Shown piece after piece: positions 10,405 through 20,469 of a stretch of DNA of 64,000 nt (position 1 is the first letter of the stretch; each line of letters opens with the position of its first letter). Source of the DNA: Nitzschia sp. DOCU1 (taxonomy: Eukaryota; Bacillariophyta; Bacillariophyceae; Bacillariales; Bacillariaceae); assembly GCA_951394045.1 (NCBI GenBank), contig OX595990.1, positions 2,906,549 to 2,970,548 of the forward strand, in the 5' to 3' direction. Position numbers and translations under genes: made by a program. The notes beneath the pieces were generated by a model, which was given only the letters and a program-made list of their open reading frames with translations, was not told where the DNA came from and did not search any database.

Positions 10405-12792
10405 CTATGCGTCGGCAAAGTAGACTTCGAGCGGATCCACAAAATCACGTATCAGTTTCGTAGCAAAGGAGGACGGGAAATACTCGGTCATCTTGTCATG
10501 AATAACGTTCATGTCTTCGGTGATGACACGGATCCGTCTGGGAATGTTGGGCCACAAGGGCTTGGAGGCTTGTTCTTCGTTTTCGTGCGCTTCGACCACT
10601 ACTAATTCCAAGACGCCTTCCATTGGGCAAGATATGGAAGTGGCCCAATCTGCCAGTACAGTTATCTTTGAATAATCGTCTTGCATTGATGCCGAACTGA
10701 CCAATTGAGTGTGTTGCATACCTCGAACAGTAGTGTGCGTGTTGACAAAATGGGCGCCGTCAGAGTTTTGGACTCCCGGAAAGTGAAGACGCAACACTAG
10801 TTCTTGAGTGGGCGACTCCCGCTCAATATCTGTCACCAAGATATCAGTCACCCCATCATGAAATGATAATGTCCGTTGAATTTTGTACGTAGATCCGTTG
10901 TCAATAGTAGCCTCCGCCAGTGTTTCAGTGCACAATTCTGAACCTGGGTCATCCCCGATATTCACGACAATAGCGTTTTCCTCGTTCCGGCTGATCCATT
11001 CCTCTTGGAATGGGCGGGAGGCCAGTCCTTTTGTTGCTGTGGTACATAAACTCCTAGGCAAATGGTTCTCCGTGACTTTTTGAGTCGCGTGGTCCCAGCC
11101 CAAGCCATACTTCTTCGCATATCCCCATCGGCATAGTCGGCAAGTTGGGTCCGTCTTGGAGAATTCGTACAAGGCTTCGAACTTGGCAAGTGCAACTTCA
11201 TCGGTTCGCCAGGCGTGATACGATTCCCACTGTTCCTTGTTGTCGTTAATCTTTTTGATACCGTCCGCTAAATCATCCCAGTCGCTGTACATTCCAGAGT
11301 CAATGAACGAATTAGGAGGCAAGTGGGACCGTATATTGTCCGCACTGACAATGACAGGGACCGATCCCGAAATGAGAGCTTCCCAGACCACAGGTGAAAT
11401 GTGGTCTTTTTCTTTGGTAGGATCAAATGCCAAGACAAACCGATACTGCTTCATGAGTTCTATCCGACCCTCGAAGGTATCTTTTGTCATGCCCGGTGGA
11501 ACGTCGGTATTGTGATGACAATCGCCCATACTATCGACAGAAAATCTGTTTGCAATGGCCGCAAAATACTTTTGTCTTTTACTTCCTGGGGAGCCACACA
11601 TGGTGTCGATAAGGTAAATGGCTTTGGGCTTGGCCGAGTCGAATGAGATTGGAGGTCGATTTCTCAGACTGAATTTTTCGGGGTCATAATAAGTCAGGGG
11701 GACGCTGGACTTGAATGATTGGGTCGAGTAGTAGTGGTCGATGCGATAGTCGGTGCGTTCGATTTTGGCGTAGTTATTCATATAGGAATCGGCAAGTGTC
11801 TGCGTAATCATCCAATTCTCGCCGTGAAAGTGGAGCTCTAGGTTGTCTTCTGAAATCCTCAATCCCGGCTCTTGCTTACACGGTATATCGCATTCCACCG
11901 TCTGCAATTGGGACGCATCATTGACTGGCCCCGAATGTGACTGCAAAATCATAGGAGGCATCCCCGTACCAGTCGAGGGAGGCGTTTCGACGGGGAACAA
12001 GTGTACCGTCGGGTCAGTACAGTGTTCACTCATGATCACGGCCTTCCCTGGCGCAATCTCCTGCCCACACCAAATCCGATCAAAGCCAGTCGGATTGTAG
12101 GCAATTTGGGGGGTATCTGGGTCCAGACACGGCGCCTGCATTGTCCAGCTATAATGCCCGTCGTGGATCTTTTCCACCGATTTGCAACTTGTGACTTTGA
12201 ATTCCTGCACCAACCGGGCGACTTGTGTTGCCGAGTCGATCATCTTCAAATCTACGCCACGAAAAGTAGGGTTTTGCCTGTCGTATTGAAAATCCTGAAC
12301 ATAGGCCACATTCGTACTGCCCGTTCCCTTTTTATCCAAGACAATGTGATGGATGGGTGCCCCACGAGAACCATCGACAGCGATTTCCACTGAACCTTGG
12401 CGAGCTGGCTCTTTCTCAGCATCTGGATGGAGCATATGGATATCCGGATCTTCCAAATGGTGGTCATATTTCTGAACTGGTGGTGGTGGTCGCAACGGAG
12501 TTTCCGGTACGGCTGCCAAGTTGGCCAAATCCTTGGCTGGGGGAACTTCCTTCTTGGGTAGGTAGGCATGAGAATTCTTCAGGACGTCTGAGACACTCAT
12601 GGGACCACCACTAGCACCCCGGACACCACTGCTGGAGCTTCCTGATAGTGTTATTAGCATGGTTATTCCATAGACTGCCACCAGCCCCACCAGGACTATC
12701 GGAGCGTACCCCAGCAATGACCTGCTAGAGGAACCCTTTGACGACTTCCCCACCCCTCGAAGCCGCGGTGCAGACCTGCGTATTCCCACCAT
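10405..12792 (-). CDS. GT10 fucosyltransferase-like type II membrane protein, donor motif degenerate
   Basis: Predicted Golgi type II protein of 795 residues: a basic head, a membrane anchor at about residues 29-49, a Pro-rich stem, and a C-terminal half related to alpha-1,3-fucosyltransferases (GT10). Family landmarks are GSPGSKR-KYF, GDCHHN, SGSVPVIVSADNI, PPNSFID and CRLCRWGYAKKYGLGW. The usual FENS-x3-DYITEK donor-site motif is replaced near residue 455 by AFDPTKEKDHISPVVWEAL, which loses several normally invariant positions, so activity is doubtful. The domain order and the C-terminal region (HDGVTDI, then an IRVI-EDM stretch and PLE-Y) match the second GT10 gene at 22005-24158. The sugar acceptor is unknown. 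Confidence 0.82.
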   Translation of the reverse strand: MVGIRRSAPRLRGVGKSSKGSSSRSLLGYAPIVLVGLVAVYGITMLITLSGSSSSGVRGASGGPMSVSDVLKNSHAYLPKKEVPPAKDLANLAAVPETPLRPPPPVQKYDHHLEDPDIHMLHPDAEKEPARQGSVEIAVDGSRGAPIHHIVLDKKGTGSTNVAYVQDFQYDRQNPTFRGVDLKMIDSATQVARLVQEFKVTSCKSVEKIHDGHYSWTMQAPCLDPDTPQIAYNPTGFDRIWCGQEIAPGKAVIMSEHCTDPTVHLFPVETPPSTGTGMPPMILQSHSGPVNDASQLQTVECDIPCKQEPGLRISEDNLELHFHGENWMITQTLADSYMNNYAKIERTDYRIDHYYSTQSFKSSVPLTYYDPEKFSLRNRPPISFDSAKPKAIYLIDTMCGSPGSKRQKYFAAIANRFSVDSMGDCHHNTDVPPGMTKDTFEGRIELMKQYRFVLAFDPTKEKDHISPVVWEALISGSVPVIVSADNIRSHLPPNSFIDSGMYSDWDDLADGIKKINDNKEQWESYHAWRTDEVALAKFEALYEFSKTDPTCRLCRWGYAKKYGLGWDHATQKVTENHLPRSLCTTATKGLASRPFQEEWISRNEENAIVVNIGDDPGSELCTETLAEATIDNGSTYKIQRTLSFHDGVTDILVTDIERESPTQELVLRLHFPGVQNSDGAHFVNTHTTVRGMQHTQLVSSASMQDDYSKITVLADWATSISCPMEGVLELVVVEAHENEEQASKPLWPNIPRRIRVITEDMNVIHDKMTEYFPSSFATKLIRDFVDPLEVYFADA

Positions 12793-13751
12793 TGTCTAAA
12801 TTCAAACAGCTCTTCCGAAGCAGGGCTGGAGAAACAGTCTCCACTATAGGTTCTGGCTGTTTGGCACCTAATCGACGTATGATGGTCATTCACCATCATC
12901 GTCAAACGACATTTTTGCCGTCTTCCAAATGGCCAAGACGGTCGCAGGACGAGCGATGTTGGCATTCCTAGCAAGCTGTGTAAGTTTGTTTCATACGTAA
13001 GCATCTGGTTATCATGCCTGTTGTTTTGTACAGTTTACTGTAAGTTTTCCGCCGCCACATGGCATGGAGAAATAGAGGGGACTTCAGACAGCGAGGGTAT
13101 TTATTGCCATCTGGAAAAGTGAGGATATACAGCAACATGGTACTTAGGGTGTCAAGTTATTTATGGCATGACATTAATGCTCCAAAGTCGTCCGGCAAGG
13201 CGAATGGCACATGCAATGTGAGTTCGCGGTCTTTTCTGCTAATTGAGCTGGAGCTAAAGAAATGTCGGTGGGTCCCCATGCAATGCCGATTTGTCCACAT
13301 CACAGTCAGTGGTGTACCTGGTACATTGTGGAAGTTTCTGCATACAGCGTACGTGTGCTCACTGTCTGTATTCCACCCCACTTAACGCTTTTGGTTTGGC
13401 CATTGGCCGACCATAGATCGGCGTCTGAGAAGGGTGAGCAAAACTGGCTGTTCTCTGCGGAGTTGAATGCGCGAGCTGCATCTCTTTTGCCATAACTCAG
13501 AGTTGCACTTTCTGACAGCAGACATCTCCATCTTCGTTGCCTGTTGACCTTATCGCAATAGAGGCCTTGTTATCGTCTTGCCTCCTTTACTCACTTGTGT
13601 TGAATCTCCGTCGTTTTGAGAGGGAACGTTGTCTTCTTTGCCACTACCTCTGATTCTCGTGGAGTTGTTCTTCGAGACAACGAATGCAACATTGTATTCG
13701 ACCTTCCACCTCTTTTATTTGTCACCCCTGATGAATTGTCGAGAAGCAAAC
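12793..13751. other. intergenic / divergent promoter region
   Basis: About 960 bp between the start of a minus-strand gene and the preferred start of the next plus-strand gene. A TACCTGGTA palindrome (13315-13323) sits within GTACCTGGTAC. Short open frames here have no recognisable motif. The part from 13629 could encode a 41-residue extension of the downstream protein if an earlier Met is used. Confidence 0.4.
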
Positions 13752-15950
13752 ATGTCCTTCAAAACTGCCAATGGAGCTGTCAGCAGCAGCGAGGACGATT
13801 CCCCGCAAACTTCCTCCCCAGCACATTCAAAGGATGATGAATGCGATGACGACGAAATGCAGCCTCAACTAACAGCAATGCAGAATCATCATCAGGCGGA
13901 GACGCCTTCACGATCTGATAGCACTCTCAGTATTTCAGCCAGATCTGCGTTTAATTCTGTCAGTGGAGAAAGTCTCCCCGGTCCAGACGAAGTGGATGCT
14001 CTGGTGGCACAAGAAATGAATAGAATGTCCCAGGGTGAGCGCGAACGGGCCTATCAAGATCTGCACTGCGTCATCGGCAGTAAAACCATCCCTGGGGAGT
14101 CTCCTGACGTGATCAGCGAAGCTATGGAAGAAGTTCGCGATATTATCAAGAAAATGGATCCAGCCACCAAGGAAGCATGTGCTGTGGCACAACGACAGGA
14201 TCCTCGGCTCTTGCACGAGCCTCGATTTGTTTTGCGCTTTTTGCGGGCCGCTAATTATGAACCCATGGACTGTGCCAAGAGGTTGGTGGCCTATTTCGAA
14301 CTCAAGAAGGCTCTATTCGGAACGCAGAAGCTTTGTAAGCATGTATCACTTGAAGATTTGGACCAAGATGATATACGATGTTTAGAGTCTGGAATCATGC
14401 AAGTTCTTCCGGCCAGAGATCGGGCTGGAAGAGCCGTGCTCTTCTGGAACATGTGTTTGAGAGGCACCCATTCGGTGATGAGCCGGCGGCGTGGTCAATT
14501 TTATGGATTGCAAGCGGGGTCGGAGTCCGAGGCTGTTCAGCAACGGGGGATGATTATTGTTTCCTGGAACCACGGGGATGGAAAGATGCCAGCACCTGAA
14601 ATGGAAGCTGCCTACCGAAACCCTGCGATGGTAGCAATGAACCAAATCCGTTGTGAAGCCTTCCACTTCTGCATTGACAAGGAAGACGATCGTGTTATCT
14701 CCTCGGCGCTCAAGAAACTAGTGGGGGCTCACACCCGTGTTCGATTTCGGACTCACTATGGGTCCGTTCAAGAGATTTGTGGTAGTCTCCGAACCTTTGG
14801 AATCCCTACCACGCACTTGCCCATTTCGGAGGAGGGTAACTTTCTATTTCACAACCACACGGCGTGGCTTCAGAAGCGACGCGAGATCGAAGCCTCTGTC
14901 GCACGTAGATTCGAGGGAGCCTCGGCTCTGCTACGTTTCGGGGAACTCGAAAAACACAACTCTGTAACGGTTAAGATGAAGGTTGCTGTGGCGCCCGAGA
15001 GAAACAGCACCCCTACTAACATCCCGGTTTCCAAGAAGCCCAAGCTTATCGAGGAGCGCGAGCAATCGCAGCCAAAAGCAAAAAACAAGCCATCCAGATC
15101 CAGGGACAAGGAAGGTCTCCCCAAGAAGGAGGGTCAAAACGAGCCGTCTGACAAAGACGTTGTCATGGGCAAGGGCAAGTTTATCCAAGAAATGCCAGGA
15201 AATGTCAGACTTCGAGACATGATCAAGGTACTGTTCGTCAAATATGAAAGCTTAAAAACTGCTCAAGAAAAGACATTCATGGCTATGGACGTGGTCCAAA
15301 CCGTGAAGGAAGGTGGTGGAAAATTCCTCAAGGAAGATGAAAGCGCACCCGGATCGTACATAGAAGTTGACGCAGTGGTAGCCCGTGACAAGGTGGCATC
15401 AGCGTTCCATAGTCATCGGCGCTTCAACAAGAAGAAAATGGAACACCTGCCTAAGACTCCTACCCTGCCAACTGCAGCCGCCAAGGATGAAAAAACACCC
15501 GATCATGCGGAAAGTGCGGGGCCAACACCACGTGCCGCTGTCAGCAATCCTTCGTCTCAAAGCATGCCGCAAGTAAATCCAGCGTTGGCAGCCTTGGCCA
15601 TGTCTCGAGCTCAGTACTTGCTAGGATCAAATACTTTGTCCACAATAGGATTCGGCTCACAGCCATTCGGATTTTGGCCTCCCGAAGCTAGCGTCTTGGG
15701 CGCGAACGTTACTTTCCTGGCGCAAGGAGCACGACACGGTCTTTCTCTGCCGCAAGGTGTACTGGGTTGTTCTTCTCTGCTGTACCCGCCGTTCTTCCCC
15801 GCGGCGGCTATACCGGCGTCGATTACCAGAGTACACGCCGTAGCTGCCTCCGCAAACGAGCAAACTGCCACTGACACACCAGCAGCCTCGTATGGCGGCA
15901 ATTCATTGAGGCGTCGTGCCTCCGACGACGGGCTTCCGCCTACATATTAG
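13752..15950 (+). CDS. CRAL-TRIO (Sec14-like) protein fused to a DUF6824 domain
   Basis: Predicted 732-residue protein (773 if the Met at 13629 is used). I prefer 13752, where the frame continues as a charged, disordered N-terminus instead of a hydrophobic, UTR-like stretch. The centre holds a CRAL-TRIO N-terminal helical region (DPRLLHEPRFVLRFLRA at about residue 150 of the short form) followed by a Sec14-like lipid-binding core. A Lys-rich linker leads to a domain at 15150-15420 matching DUF6824: VVMGKGKF in place of the usual VLCGRGG, then conserved helices, EGGGKFLKE and a final KV-x-AF segment. DUF6824 is abundant in diatoms and of unknown role; its Gly-rich signature is altered here. 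Likely role: lipid-responsive regulator, by inference. Confidence 0.78.
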   Translation: MSFKTANGAVSSSEDDSPQTSSPAHSKDDECDDDEMQPQLTAMQNHHQAETPSRSDSTLSISARSAFNSVSGESLPGPDEVDALVAQEMNRMSQGERERAYQDLHCVIGSKTIPGESPDVISEAMEEVRDIIKKMDPATKEACAVAQRQDPRLLHEPRFVLRFLRAANYEPMDCAKRLVAYFELKKALFGTQKLCKHVSLEDLDQDDIRCLESGIMQVLPARDRAGRAVLFWNMCLRGTHSVMSRRRGQFYGLQAGSESEAVQQRGMIIVSWNHGDGKMPAPEMEAAYRNPAMVAMNQIRCEAFHFCIDKEDDRVISSALKKLVGAHTRVRFRTHYGSVQEICGSLRTFGIPTTHLPISEEGNFLFHNHTAWLQKRREIEASVARRFEGASALLRFGELEKHNSVTVKMKVAVAPERNSTPTNIPVSKKPKLIEEREQSQPKAKNKPSRSRDKEGLPKKEGQNEPSDKDVVMGKGKFIQEMPGNVRLRDMIKVLFVKYESLKTAQEKTFMAMDVVQTVKEGGGKFLKEDESAPGSYIEVDAVVARDKVASAFHSHRRFNKKKMEHLPKTPTLPTAAAKDEKTPDHAESAGPTPRAAVSNPSSQSMPQVNPALAALAMSRAQYLLGSNTLSTIGFGSQPFGFWPPEASVLGANVTFLAQGARHGLSLPQGVLGCSSLLYPPFFPAAAIPASITRVHAVAASANEQTATDTPAASYGGNSLRRRASDDGLPPTY

Positions 15951-16639
15951 GTGCCCTTCCAAGAGGCAAAATGGAGTATTCATCTGAATAGAGAACTAAA
16001 CGTAGGTACAATAAAGATGATAAACGACTTCATAGGAAGGACGTACCTGGTATTTGACGGAGTATCGGTACTCCAATAATGCCTACAACATACTTGAAGC
16101 ACAAAACTGTTACGTTTAGGTATTGATTTGCATCCGCTCTCTTTGCGATACCTTTTCATCATCGTCTAGAGAGTGTAGAGTGGTTAGGTTCTTCTGGATT
16201 TGGACCGAATCAATCACGGACAACTCGTCTGTGCGTTGTCAGATTTACACCGTGACGCCGATCTCATACGATACATGGTAGTCTCCTACTGAGTCTAAGT
16301 ACATATAGATACGGATATACCTCAAAATCCCTCCGTGCGTGGAGAGCTCCGCTCGAGTGAAACGAATATCAAAGAGATCTACGGGAAATTTCCATCCAAC
16401 CAATAGAAAGCAACAACGCCATAGTCGCTGCAGATGGTATGATAGACAAACCTTCTCGTTGTTTGCATTGAAACCTGAAAACGAAACAAGCAAGCAAGGC
16501 AAACGTCTACGCTTGATCAATATCGTCTCCTGTTTGCGTAGTTGATTATCCTGCGGCGACTGTTTCGTTGGAGCAGCGATAGTTCCGTTGATCATAGTCG
16601 GCAGCATCGTCTCAGTTCAGGGGTACAAACATTCTCACA
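15951..16639. other. intergenic region upstream of the helicase fusion gene
   Basis: About 690 bp between two plus-strand genes. It contains a TACCTGGTA palindrome at 16044-16052. The minus-strand frame at 16245-16607 has no recognisable motif and is not supported. The region presumably carries a terminator and a promoter. Confidence 0.4.
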
Positions 16640-19604
16640 ATGACACCTCATCTCGCCCCGCAAGTCAGCAACGGGGGCAGTTTCATGGGAAGCGCCGCAC
16701 CCCAGATTTCTTCCAAGAACAAGCAGAGAATTCTCGACTCTGTTTTAAACAATCGAGTGACGATCATCGTCGGCGCCACTGGGTCCGGAAAATCCACCTT
16801 GGTTCCGCCGTTGTTGTTGGATAACCTTCCCTTCCAGAAGCCAGTTCTGTGCAGCCAGCCACGTCGGTTGGCTGTGGTTGCGATTGCCAAGCGCGTAGCA
16901 GAAATGAGGGAGTGTGGTTCCTCTAAAGAAGTCAGCTATCATGTGGGGAATCAGAATCTTTCAACAAAGCACACCAAGCTTTTGTTCACGACGGCTGGTA
17001 TTCTGTTGGAGGAGTTGCGGGCCAATGGTGTGGACGTTTTGACAAGATTCGGGTGCATTGTGATAGATGAGTGTCATGAACGAAGCCCTGAGAGTGATCT
17101 TGTCATGGCCTTGTGCAAGCAGTTCATGAAGAGTCATCCCCGAGAATCCATTCGTCTTGTTTTGATGAGCGCATCTTTCGATGCCGACAGGTACCGGTCA
17201 TTCTTTGGACCTGTAGCACAATCAATTGATATCATTCCGCTGGAGACGGCCCAGGCATTTGAAGCTTTCCACACACAAGTGCAGGAGTATTACCTGGAAG
17301 ATATTATTCGCATGCTTCCTCAGTCAAACGTTGTTCGGAGTGTTCTTCGGCCGCTCCTAACGGATCCAAGTTCTGATATTGCCATGAATGGAGGAAAAGA
17401 GCTTTCGACCCAAATTGTCTTTTTGGTCCACTGGTTAGTGGAATGGCTGCATGCCCAGGAAAATTTGCTTTCTCCCTTCTTGATCTTCGCCCCTACGTAT
17501 AAGCATTTGGAACAAATTCATGGCACCCTGGAGCGGATTTCGGGTCTCCAGCTCCACGTGCTGCATTCCTCCGTCGACATGGAAGAATGTCTCAAAAGTA
17601 TGATGCCCGGTCTTTATAATCATCGGCGCCGAGTATTGTTGGCATCTGCGATTGCTGATTCCTCCATTACAGTGCCAGGGGTCTCGTGCGTCATTGATAT
17701 GTGTCGTGCACTAGAAGTGAAATGGCGCCCCGACACCAAGTCGTACATTCCGAATACCGTCTGGGCCAGAGTATTTGTCAGCAGCGACGAGGACGGACAG
17801 GTCGAACATGCCCTGGGTCTGTCTTCCGCCTGATTCCAAAGGGCTTTTACGCTGAAACACTCGAACGCTGGGACGTGCCACAGCTGACGCTCAGTTCGTG
17901 CCACAATGAAGTGTTAGCAATTGTAACCTCAAAGTCCAAGGTCGACGCCCGCACGTTGTTGTTAGACGCGTGTATGGATAAGCCCGATCCATTGGTTGTT
18001 GATGATGCCATTGAATATCTCAAGAAGATGGAGGCAATCACGCAAACCAAAAACAAGCTGATCCCTTCGAAATATGGAACATTGCTCGCGGCACTACCTC
18101 TCGATGTGCGCGATTCAACAACTGTTCTCGCAGGAGCTCAAATGGGGCTGCTTTATGAAGCATTGGCCTTGCGAGCTATCGTCAACCACAAGCCTAGCCC
18201 GATTGTTCATTACTTTGGTGCCCACGAGCGAAACGAATTCAACATGGCGCGTTACTTTCCTGAAGTATCGTCAGAGGATTCCACATCGGTGGCTCTTGCG
18301 CACCTCTCAGCCTACATGTATTGGGATTCGGAGTGGAATTCGTCTACTCGATTGAAGCGCGCGAAGCAGCTGTTCGAATACTCTTCCGCTCTGGCAGGGA
18401 CCAACGATGAAGGTGCATGGGAGTGGACGGAAGCTCTCGAGGCAGAACACATGGAGTGGTGCCGGCTCCATGAAATTAACCCAACAGCTGTGCGATCGAT
18501 TTCAGAAGTGATTGAAAGTACGGTGCATGTTTTCTACAGAGCACAATTCGAACCACAGTGGCTCCGATGTACACACCCAACTCCACAGTGGAAGGATCGG
18601 CGTTTGTGGGAAGGCATTCCAAACTTGGGTGGCTCTGATATGTTCAAAAAAGTCTATGCACAGCCTGAACTTTTAACAGAAACGCTCATGAACCTTTGCA
18701 AGAACCAGTTCAATCGATGTATCCGAGGCGTTTTCGAAATGAAAGGTTTGCCCCCTCCAGCGCATACTGCATCCCATAAGCGTGATGCAGGCCCGGTTGC
18801 TTGTGTCCACTTCCTCATAGGCAAGTGCCAATATGGCGCACAATGTCGAAATGTCCACTCCTTTGAAGCCCGTCGTCCACCCTGCCGCTTTTTGGCCAAG
18901 GACAATGCAACCGTCGAGATTGTGTCTATTCGCACCAAGAAGAAGATTCCGATGTACCTGGTATTACGCTTGGCGGCCACGGGGCATTGAAGGCGCTGGT
19001 ACAGACCAAATCAGAGCTGTTCCTGACGGGAGGCGCGTTGGGCTGGTTCAAGTCGAACCACCGCAGACTGATGCTACTTGGCGAAGGCGACTTCAAGTTT
19101 GCTAATTCGTTAGCAAGGCTTGGTCATGGTGCTGCCAAAGCATCAACTAATGCTCGAATAGCACCTGAATTGAGGGCGAAGGGGTATTGGGATCGAGTGG
19201 ATGCCACCAAGCTCCATATGGAATTGAGAATAATACAATCACTGTCCGAAGTGACATGCTTTGCATGGAACTTCCCGCTACGACCTGGGTCGGATGAGGA
19301 CCCGACGGCTAACGAAAAAATGCTTCTGGATACTTTTCTTTCCATGTCTATCTTACTGGAGAAAGGAGCCGCATTCATTGCCGGGAAGCCCGAGTTACGC
19401 TTTGCTGTATCGCTTCAAGGAGATCAATTTTCAAGGTGGTCTGTGTTGAGGTCTGCCTGGCGTACTGGATGGTGGCTGGAAGGGTGGTGTGACTTCAGAA
19501 CAAGTGACTATCCTGACTACGAGCCATCTAGACACCATGGCGAAGCCTTTGCTGCTGAAAGCACGCGCTTTTATCTTTTCAAGACCATGCTCGACGAAAA
19601 TTGA
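16640..19604 (+). CDS. DExH-box RNA helicase / CCCH zinc finger / BMT5-like rRNA methyltransferase fusion, two frame breaks
   Basis: One long gene read in three successive frames. Frame 1 (16640 to about 17767) has helicase motifs I GATGSGKST (45-53), II DECH (143-146) and III SAS (177-179). It breaks just before motif VI, which continues in the next frame as QQRRGRTGR. That frame runs through the helicase C-terminus and a first CCCH finger (CVHFLIGKCQYGAQC). A second break near 18900 falls inside a second finger, which is intact in the third frame (C-x7-C-x4-C-x3-H). The third frame continues into a domain like BMT5/DUF2431 25S rRNA uridine methyltransferase (LLGEGDFKFA, VDATKL, AWNFP, SDYPDYEPSRHHGE). 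Both breaks equal one missing base beside a short G run. Likely role: rRNA processing coupled to methylation. Either a sequence error or a damaged gene. Confidence 0.78.
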
Positions 19605-19758
19605 TCGTATCTACAGCAGTTTTACATACAAAGTTAACAGTAAACTCTGGCTATATTGTATCATTGACGGCACTACAAATAGGACAAAAAGGGGAAGATA
19701 ACAACTAGGCGTGGTAGGACACGCGGACAAACTCTACCAGGCCATGTTACAATAGGCT

Positions 19759-20469
19759 TCAATCACCCCCTCCGTGGACGTCTTTGTGACGGCTCAAGCG
19801 ATGCAAATGCTTACTGTTAGATCGTCGAAGGAACGCGGTTGCATTGCTCTGAACGGGGGACACCGAGAAGGAAGACGTAGACGAAACGCTAGCTGTGGTT
19901 TCTGTATAGTCCGAGCTCATACTCTCTCGGCGTTTGGGTGGCTCACATTTGAACATGAACTCGGAGGCCTTACCCTGAACAGGGGGCACCATGAAGGAAG
20001 AAAAGGGCGAAACGCTGTTTGTGGTGTCCTCTTTATAGTCCGAATTCATTCTGTCGCCACATTTGGGCGACTCACATTTGAACACAAGCTCAATTGTCTT
20101 GTTCTGAACAGGAGCCACCACGAAAGTAGGAGTAGACAAAACGCTGGTTGTGGAGGATGTTGAGTCCGAACTCATACTCTCTCGGCGGCGGGGCGGGTCA
20201 CACTTAAACATGGCCGAGTCAGCAAGAACAACAGACAAATCCATGATCATGTTCTGACTTTCCTTGGCGTCGCAGCAGTCCGAGGTCAACATACTGCCTC
20301 GTCTCTTGGGTGGTTCGCATTTGTCGATCATGGCGTTGCAGGACTTCATTTCCGTAGCGGCAAACGCCAAGTTCAAACGTAGTGCACCGCTCGAGTGCGT
20401 TTGCATCGCAGTAGCTGCCCCATCGGGCAAAGCAATGCGTCGAGGACGGGTGTTTGTTGGAAAACACAT
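19759..20469 (-). CDS. repeat protein with tandem RRES-type motifs, unknown function
   Basis: Predicted 236-residue protein, low complexity and apparently disordered. From about residue 50 it contains four copies of a roughly 40-residue unit whose head is FKC-[ED]-PP-[KR]-RRESMSSD, followed by a Ser/Thr-rich stretch and an APVQ/SPVQ tail. The first copy is short and the third has lost the basic run (CESPKCGDRM). RRES and RRGS fit the basophilic (PKA-type) consensus RRxS, so the repeats could be tandem phosphosites; that is inference. No signal peptide or membrane segment. I do not recognise the family. Confidence 0.6.
   Translation of the reverse strand: MCFPTNTRPRRIALPDGAATAMQTHSSGALRLNLAFAATEMKSCNAMIDKCEPPKRRGSMLTSDCCDAKESQNMIMDLSVVLADSAMFKCDPPRRRESMSSDSTSSTTSVLSTPTFVVAPVQNKTIELVFKCESPKCGDRMNSDYKEDTTNSVSPFSSFMVPPVQGKASEFMFKCEPPKRRESMSSDYTETTASVSSTSSFSVSPVQSNATAFLRRSNSKHLHRLSRHKDVHGGGD

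Noticed and set aside
17755..17775. Programmed -1 ribosomal frameshift in the helicase
   Set aside because: No X-XXY-YYZ slippery heptamer is present in the right phase.
17740..17850. An intron explaining the helicase frame change
   Set aside because: The conserved residues before and after the shift abut, so any GT-AG intron here would delete part of motif VI. A one-base indel fits better.
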